Assembly: GCA_029987235.1 (NCBI GenBank)
Contig: DALTWF010000011.1
Location: forward strand, 1 to 44,790
From: Methanocorpusculum sp.
GTDB taxonomy: Archaea > Halobacteriota > Methanomicrobia > Methanomicrobiales > Methanocorpusculaceae
Direction of reading: 5' to 3'
Length of the DNA stretch: 44,790 bases
In this document: one piece after another, positions 41,852 through 44,790 of the stretch
Numbering within the stretch: the first letter of the stretch is position 1
Layout: each line of letters opens with the position of its first letter
The notes under the pieces: model-generated
What the model saw: only the letters and a program-made list of their open reading frames with translations
Told to the model about the DNA's origin: nothing
Database searches by the model: none
Program-made: the position numbers and the translations under genes

Positions 41852-42349
41852 CTATAACTCCATATTCCATAGTTCATCACCTATGTAATGGAGATTTTTT
41901 GCAGCTTTACCCTTCTCAAGCGCGCGAAGCGCTTCGGCATCATACAGCGGAATTACAACCGCTAAGGGTTTGTCATGACTTTCATCAACAACCAGTGCCG
42001 GCATGTTTGCTTTTACATCATCCGTTACTGATACAATGCCCGGGCGCATAATGTCAGCACCGTTAATCACATATGGAATTGCGCCCATATCGACCGAAAT
42101 GCGCCGTCCGGAAAATGGCCGCGCGATGGCTCCGCGCAGCGTCGGAAAAGCCCAGTCATCCTTTTCGATAAGCATCGGCTTTTTGTCAATGATGTAGATA
42201 TTGAATTTTGAAACCGTTTCGGCGATTTCAATCATCGGCGACTTGTAAAGGTTTGCGTCTTCGCCGATTGCCTCAGACAGTTTTGTCATCAGCGACTGCA
42301 GCTGTCCTTTTTTTATTGCGTGGCGTTTTTTTATTGTAAGTTCGACCAT
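41852..42349 (-). CDS. PUA-domain RNA-binding protein, MCT-1/Tma20-like
   Basis: The protein (165 residues) is a small PUA-domain protein of the MCT-1/Tma20 type, with an N-terminal helical domain (about 1-75) and a C-terminal PUA barrel (SVDMGAIPYVINGADIMRPGIVSV, then DKPLAVVIPLYDAEALRALEKGKA). It probably binds RNA, perhaps at the ribosome. Its gene opens a run of eight minus-strand genes and is divergent from the zinc-finger gene at 42470. Confidence 0.9.
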   Translation of the reverse strand: MVELTIKKRHAIKKGQLQSLMTKLSEAIGEDANLYKSPMIEIAETVSKFNIYIIDKKPMLIEKDDWAFPTLRGAIARPFSGRRISVDMGAIPYVINGADIMRPGIVSVTDDVKANMPALVVDESHDKPLAVVIPLYDAEALRALEKGKAAKNLHYIGDELWNMEL

Positions 42350-42426
42350 TATCTACATATTTGGTGTGAAAGACTATTAGGTTGTTTATAGAAGTCCGCC
42401 GGTTTTGGTCCCGCAAATCTTACCAC

Positions 42427-42436
42427 ATATTTATAA
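42427..42436 (+). promoter_or_regulatory. TATA box of the zinc finger/EF-1 beta operon
   Basis: ATATTTATAA is centred about 38 bases before the ATG at 42470. The 120-base gap also holds the promoter of the divergent PUA gene. Confidence 0.5.
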
Positions 42437-42469
42437 TCTACCAACGCGAATATAATAGAGATTTTATCT

Positions 42470-42625
42470 ATGGCAAAATGTACATCTTGTAATGGCCCCC
42501 TCGCAGAGCGCGGGGCAACCGAGTTTAAATGCCCGGACTGTGGAGAGACTATCTATCGCTGCGCATCCTGCAGACACCAGAGTGTTAAATACACCTGCCC
42601 TAAGTGCGGCTTTGAGGGCCCGTAA
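42470..42625 (+). CDS. Small zinc finger protein (51 residues)
   Basis: The protein is made of four CxxC pairs: CTSC at 4-7, CPDC at 21-24, CASC at 31-34 and CPKC at 43-46. It could bind two zinc ions. Similar small proteins sit directly upstream of EF-1 beta in other archaea (as I recall, including the Haloferax HVO_2753 group). The EF-1 beta ATG begins one base after its stop. I read it directly from the sequence because it is too short for a standard length cut-off. Confidence 0.85.
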   Translation: MAKCTSCNGPLAERGATEFKCPDCGETIYRCASCRHQSVKYTCPKCGFEGP

Positions 42626-42626
42626 T

Positions 42627-42884
42627 ATGGGTGACGTCGCAGTCATTTTAAAGGTCATGCCGGAGTCCCCGGATGTAAACCTTGAGGAAATGCAGAAAGC
42701 AATCAGAGCACAGGTCAAAGGCGTAAACGATATCAAAGTCGAGCCTATCGGATTCGGCCTTTCCGCACTGAAAGTAGCAGTGGTTACTCAGGACGGCGCA
42801 GGTGTCGAAGATGTGATTAAAGCACAGTTCGACGGCATTGCAGGTCTTGAGAGCGTTGAAGTTGAAGGCTTAACCCTTCTGTAA
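42627..42884 (+). CDS. ef1b: Elongation factor 1-beta (archaeal)
   Basis: This 85-residue protein is the nucleotide exchange factor for EF-1A. It starts MGDVAVILKVMPESPDVNLEE and contains EPIGFGLSALKVAVV and a final GLESVEVEGLTLL, the standard small archaeal form. I chose the ATG at 42627. The preceding zinc-finger stop is one base upstream, so the two are coupled. Confidence 0.94.
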   Translation: MGDVAVILKVMPESPDVNLEEMQKAIRAQVKGVNDIKVEPIGFGLSALKVAVVTQDGAGVEDVIKAQFDGIAGLESVEVEGLTLL

Positions 42885-42903
42885 ATACTTTTTTCAGATT
42901 TTA

Positions 42904-43302
42904 ATGATTATCGACCTTGCGCGCCTTGCAGACTCTCTTTACGAAGAATCGGAAGACGATGACCTGAAACTGGCAGAACTTCTGCACAGTCAGCCGGCAG
43001 AAGTCGCGCATGCGTTATGTACCTCAAATCTTTTGAACGCGCTGCAGGCATACCTTTATGCATTCGATGAAGAGCCTGATATCGATGTCTATGACAAACT
43101 CCTGCTCTGTTCAGCCGCAGAAATTCCCGCCGGCATAAAAATTGCCGTAATCGAACTTGCAGAAATTGTGTTCCTCTATGACAAAGCACGAAAAACCTTC
43201 GTAATCGGCGTTTACGACGGCGAAAAGTTTCTGACCGCCTATGAAGGGCGCGGTTCATACAAAGCTGCAGTCCGGTTCGCAAAAGAAAACTGCGCCGAGT
43301 AA
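42904..43302 (+). CDS. Protein of unknown function downstream of EF-1 beta
   Basis: The protein (132 residues) is acidic and mostly helical in its first 85 residues, with strands VFLYDKARKTFVIGVYDGEKFLTAYEGRGSY toward the end. I do not recognise a family. It starts 19 bases after the EF-1 beta stop, so it probably shares that transcript, and it ends just before the convergent archaeosortase gene. Confidence 0.65.
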   Translation: MIIDLARLADSLYEESEDDDLKLAELLHSQPAEVAHALCTSNLLNALQAYLYAFDEEPDIDVYDKLLLCSAAEIPAGIKIAVIELAEIVFLYDKARKTFVIGVYDGEKFLTAYEGRGSYKAAVRFAKENCAE

Positions 43303-43323
43303 AATAAAAAATTATAAAAAAGG

Positions 43324-44172
43324 TTATTTCTTCTGTCTGAGCAGTTCGCGCGCATCGTCGCGGTAAATCAGCAGAATGCTTTTGATGGATGAAACAAGCC
43401 CCGGCGCAAGTTTGAACAGCAGAACGGCGATGATAATAATCACTGCAAACGCAAGTCCTTCACAGATAATATTGTGTGACCAGGCAAAACTTGCATAATT
43501 GGGAATTGTCGGATGATAAAACCATTCTTCCATATAGGGGAACCACTGTTCGAAATATGCACGGATAACAAATACATTGCGGAAGATGTTTACAATGTAG
43601 ATTGGAATCGTAATCAGGCAGAACAGTGCGAGTTTTTTCTTCCATGAAGTAGGGGTTAGGAAAATAACACCTAAAAGAATAGCAATTGCGGTAATTCCCG
43701 TGCATCCGAGGATAATTTCATCCCGGTATCCTACAGAGTATCCCGGAATAAGCCAGACCGACTCAAAAATATTCCAGTCGTACATTTTGTAGGGAAATCC
43801 CGTGACATTGAACACAAACTGGATACAGGACACAACCACGCTGATTAACCAGTCACCGAGCGGCTTAATCAGTTCAAACGGGGCATAGACAAGAGCCCCC
43901 ACTCCTACACCGTAAGTCAGGCGTGTAATATGTTCATCATCCGCAAGCAGCCGTTTTACCGTGATATAGACTATCGGCACGAAGAGGATAATAAGCGCGG
44001 GGTAAAAGACTCCTCCTTCTGCAATCTGTTCGGGGAGCATGCATAATAATCCTGCAAGAAGACCGACCCAGCCGCAGATACCGAAATATTTCTTCCATTT
44101 TGTCGGGAAGAAATGCAGAATAAAGCCCGCAAGGGCGATAATAAGGAATATAAATATCAGCGTATCAAGCAT
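43324..44172 (-). CDS. artA: Archaeosortase A
   Basis: Archaeosortase A processes proteins with a PGF-CTERM tail at the cell surface and is linked to attachment of archaeal lipid. The protein (282 residues) is an eight-helix-like membrane protein. The catalytic Cys157 lies in EIILGCTGITAI and Arg198 in NIFRNVF, the Cys-Arg spacing (41) being the same as I recall for the Haloferax enzyme. A polar SHNIICE segment with His233 lies in the following loop; which residue is the third catalytic one is uncertain. No PGF-CTERM substrate is recognised in this window. Confidence 0.88.
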   Translation of the reverse strand: MLDTLIFIFLIIALAGFILHFFPTKWKKYFGICGWVGLLAGLLCMLPEQIAEGGVFYPALIILFVPIVYITVKRLLADDEHITRLTYGVGVGALVYAPFELIKPLGDWLISVVVSCIQFVFNVTGFPYKMYDWNIFESVWLIPGYSVGYRDEIILGCTGITAIAILLGVIFLTPTSWKKKLALFCLITIPIYIVNIFRNVFVIRAYFEQWFPYMEEWFYHPTIPNYASFAWSHNIICEGLAFAVIIIIAVLLFKLAPGLVSSIKSILLIYRDDARELLRQKK

Positions 44173-44244
44173 AGTTCTTCTTACTACATTGTCACTGCCG
44201 GATTATTATGTTTCCGAGTGAAAAACGGTCTTTTACTCACAGGG

Positions 44245-44252
44245 TATTTAAG
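44245..44252 (+). promoter_or_regulatory. TATA box of the transcription factor S gene
   Basis: TATTTAAG is centred about 29 bases before the ATG at 44278, so the transcript would be nearly leaderless. A second TATA-like stretch, AAATATATAAG at 44263-44273, lies too close to the start codon to serve it in the usual way. Confidence 0.45.
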
Positions 44253-44277
44253 ATAGAAACTCAAATATATAAGCATT

Positions 44278-44598
44278 ATGATGTTCTGTCCAAACTGCGG
44301 CAAACTCCTTAAATCAAAAGACGGCGCTTTAACCTGTACCGCCTGCGGCTACACGGAAAAAATCTCTGCTCAGGAAAAAGAGCAGATGAAAAAAGTTGCA
44401 TATATGCAGGAAAACGACATATTAGTCGTTGATGAGGGAGCCGAAATCGGAACCAAACCGACTATCGCAGTTCAGTGTCCGAACTGCGGTCACAAACTTG
44501 CAGAATGGTGGCTCAGACAGCTCAGAAGCGCTGATGAATCCGAAGTCAGATTCTTCCGCTGCACAAAATGCCACCACACATGGCGTGAGTACGATTAA
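44278..44598 (+). CDS. tfs: Transcription factor S
   Basis: TFS helps stalled RNA polymerase cut back its transcript. The protein (106 residues) has two zinc ribbons: CPNC at 4-7 with CTAC at 20-23, and CPNC with CTKC in the C-terminal half, matching the TFIIS/RNA polymerase M-type plan. The cleavage-stimulating acidic loop is present as QLRSADESEVRFF (Asp-Glu in RSADE). The start MMFCPNCG is typical. It is divergent from artA, and T8 follows the stop codon. Confidence 0.95.
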   Translation: MMFCPNCGKLLKSKDGALTCTACGYTEKISAQEKEQMKKVAYMQENDILVVDEGAEIGTKPTIAVQCPNCGHKLAEWWLRQLRSADESEVRFFRCTKCHHTWREYD

Positions 44599-44617
44599 AC
44601 CGTACAATCATCTATAC

Positions 44618-44625
44618 TTTTTTTT
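44618..44625 (+). terminator. Oligo-T terminator after transcription factor S
   Basis: Eight T residues lie 20 bases after the stop codon. No coding region is supported in the following 165 bases to the window end. Confidence 0.55.
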
Positions 44626-44738
44626 GCAGAAGAAACCGGCTGCATTTATTGATGCTGACACCCTGTATATTCTCACGCGGAATCCGTTTTGCTGAAACCT
44701 GACAAATGAGCATCAGAGAAAAATAAGATTTTTTAGGG

Positions 44739-44790
44739 TCATCGTCATTTCATGTGAAATTTCACAATATGGTTCATCGTCATTTCGTAT
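44739..44790 (+). repeat. Short tandem repeat at the window end
   Basis: TCATCGTCATTTC occurs at 44739-44751 and again at 44774-44786, 35 bases apart. Between them is the perfect palindrome GTGAAATTTCAC (44754-44765). The stretch runs off the end of the window, so the number of copies is unknown. It may be the edge of a tandem repeat, of an iteron array or of a CRISPR-like leader, but a 35-base period is too short for a normal CRISPR repeat-spacer unit. Confidence 0.4.

Noticed and set aside
44739..44790. Start of a CRISPR array
   Set aside because: Two short partial matches only 35 bases apart do not fit a repeat plus spacer unit, and no cas gene is seen; kept only as a short repeat.
1..44790. 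tRNA or rRNA genes, insertion sequences or prophage parts
   Set aside because: I looked through the gaps between genes and found no tRNA-like cloverleaf with a TTCGAAT-type T arm, no rRNA, no transposase or integrase. A computed tRNA scan would be needed to be certain.

Overview
The window comes from a methanogenic euryarchaeon, most likely of the order Methanomicrobiales; a Methanocorpusculum-like organism is my best guess from gene content and composition, not from any search. The domain assignment rests on the archaeal release factor aRF1, transcription factor S, archaeal EF-1 beta, an archaeal RibL-type FAD synthase, SepF and archaeosortase A. The methanogen assignment rests on methanogenesis marker proteins 10 (the arginine methyltransferase of methyl-coenzyme M reductase) and 11. 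Starts are often leaderless or preceded by TATA-like boxes, and gene ends are often followed by oligo-T runs, as expected in archaea.

Layout. 1-3069: aRF1 and arginyl-tRNA synthetase. 3070-3329: a convergent gap with three inverted repeats. 3330-6465 (minus): a Cache/HD-GYP membrane sensor broken by one frameshift, translationally coupled to a secreted S37-type serine peptidase. 6533-11222 (minus): a probable operon of two YxPFW-motif membrane proteins, RecQ and an LCAT-like hydrolase. 11320-13667: an acyl-CoA synthetase and a patatin, convergent. 13737-16401: thiC and a divergent EamA transporter around a 410-base repeat-containing gap. 16436-18514 (minus): endonuclease IV, a small coupled protein and marker protein 11. 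18635-21936 (plus): rubredoxin, dihydroorotate dehydrogenase PyrD-PyrK and two tandem CpXC-type proteins.

21958-28171 (minus): a DEAD-box helicase with an RG-rich tail, a DUF523-like/nucleoside deoxyribosyltransferase fusion, and a secreted heptad-repeat protein coupled to an MMPL/RND transporter. 28304-30005 (plus): an unrecognised protein flanked by inverted repeats, then MobA. 30006-32653 (minus): HEAT-repeat protein, parvulin and Mmp10. 32763-33371: HisH. 33378-36484 (minus): an ABC-2 transporter whose permease overlaps a radical SAM gene. 36567-42349 (minus): a tightly packed eight-gene run of PUA protein, SepF, ZPR1 protein, Rsm22-like methyltransferase, JAMM protein, RibL, DUF2284 protein and a PAPS-reductase-like protein. 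42470-43302 (plus): small zinc finger, EF-1 beta and an unknown protein. 43324-44172 (minus): archaeosortase A. 44278-44598: transcription factor S. The window ends in a short 35-base-period repeat.

Most of the window is chromosomal housekeeping. I found no tRNA, rRNA, insertion sequence, integrase, complete CRISPR array or recognisable defence island. The least ordinary parts are the frameshifted HD-GYP sensor coupled to an exported peptidase, the lipase/patatin/acyl-CoA ligase set in an organism expected to have ether lipids, the thiC-EamA gap, the structured intergenic elements around 3.1-3.3 kb and 28.2-29.3 kb, and several conserved-looking proteins of unknown function.
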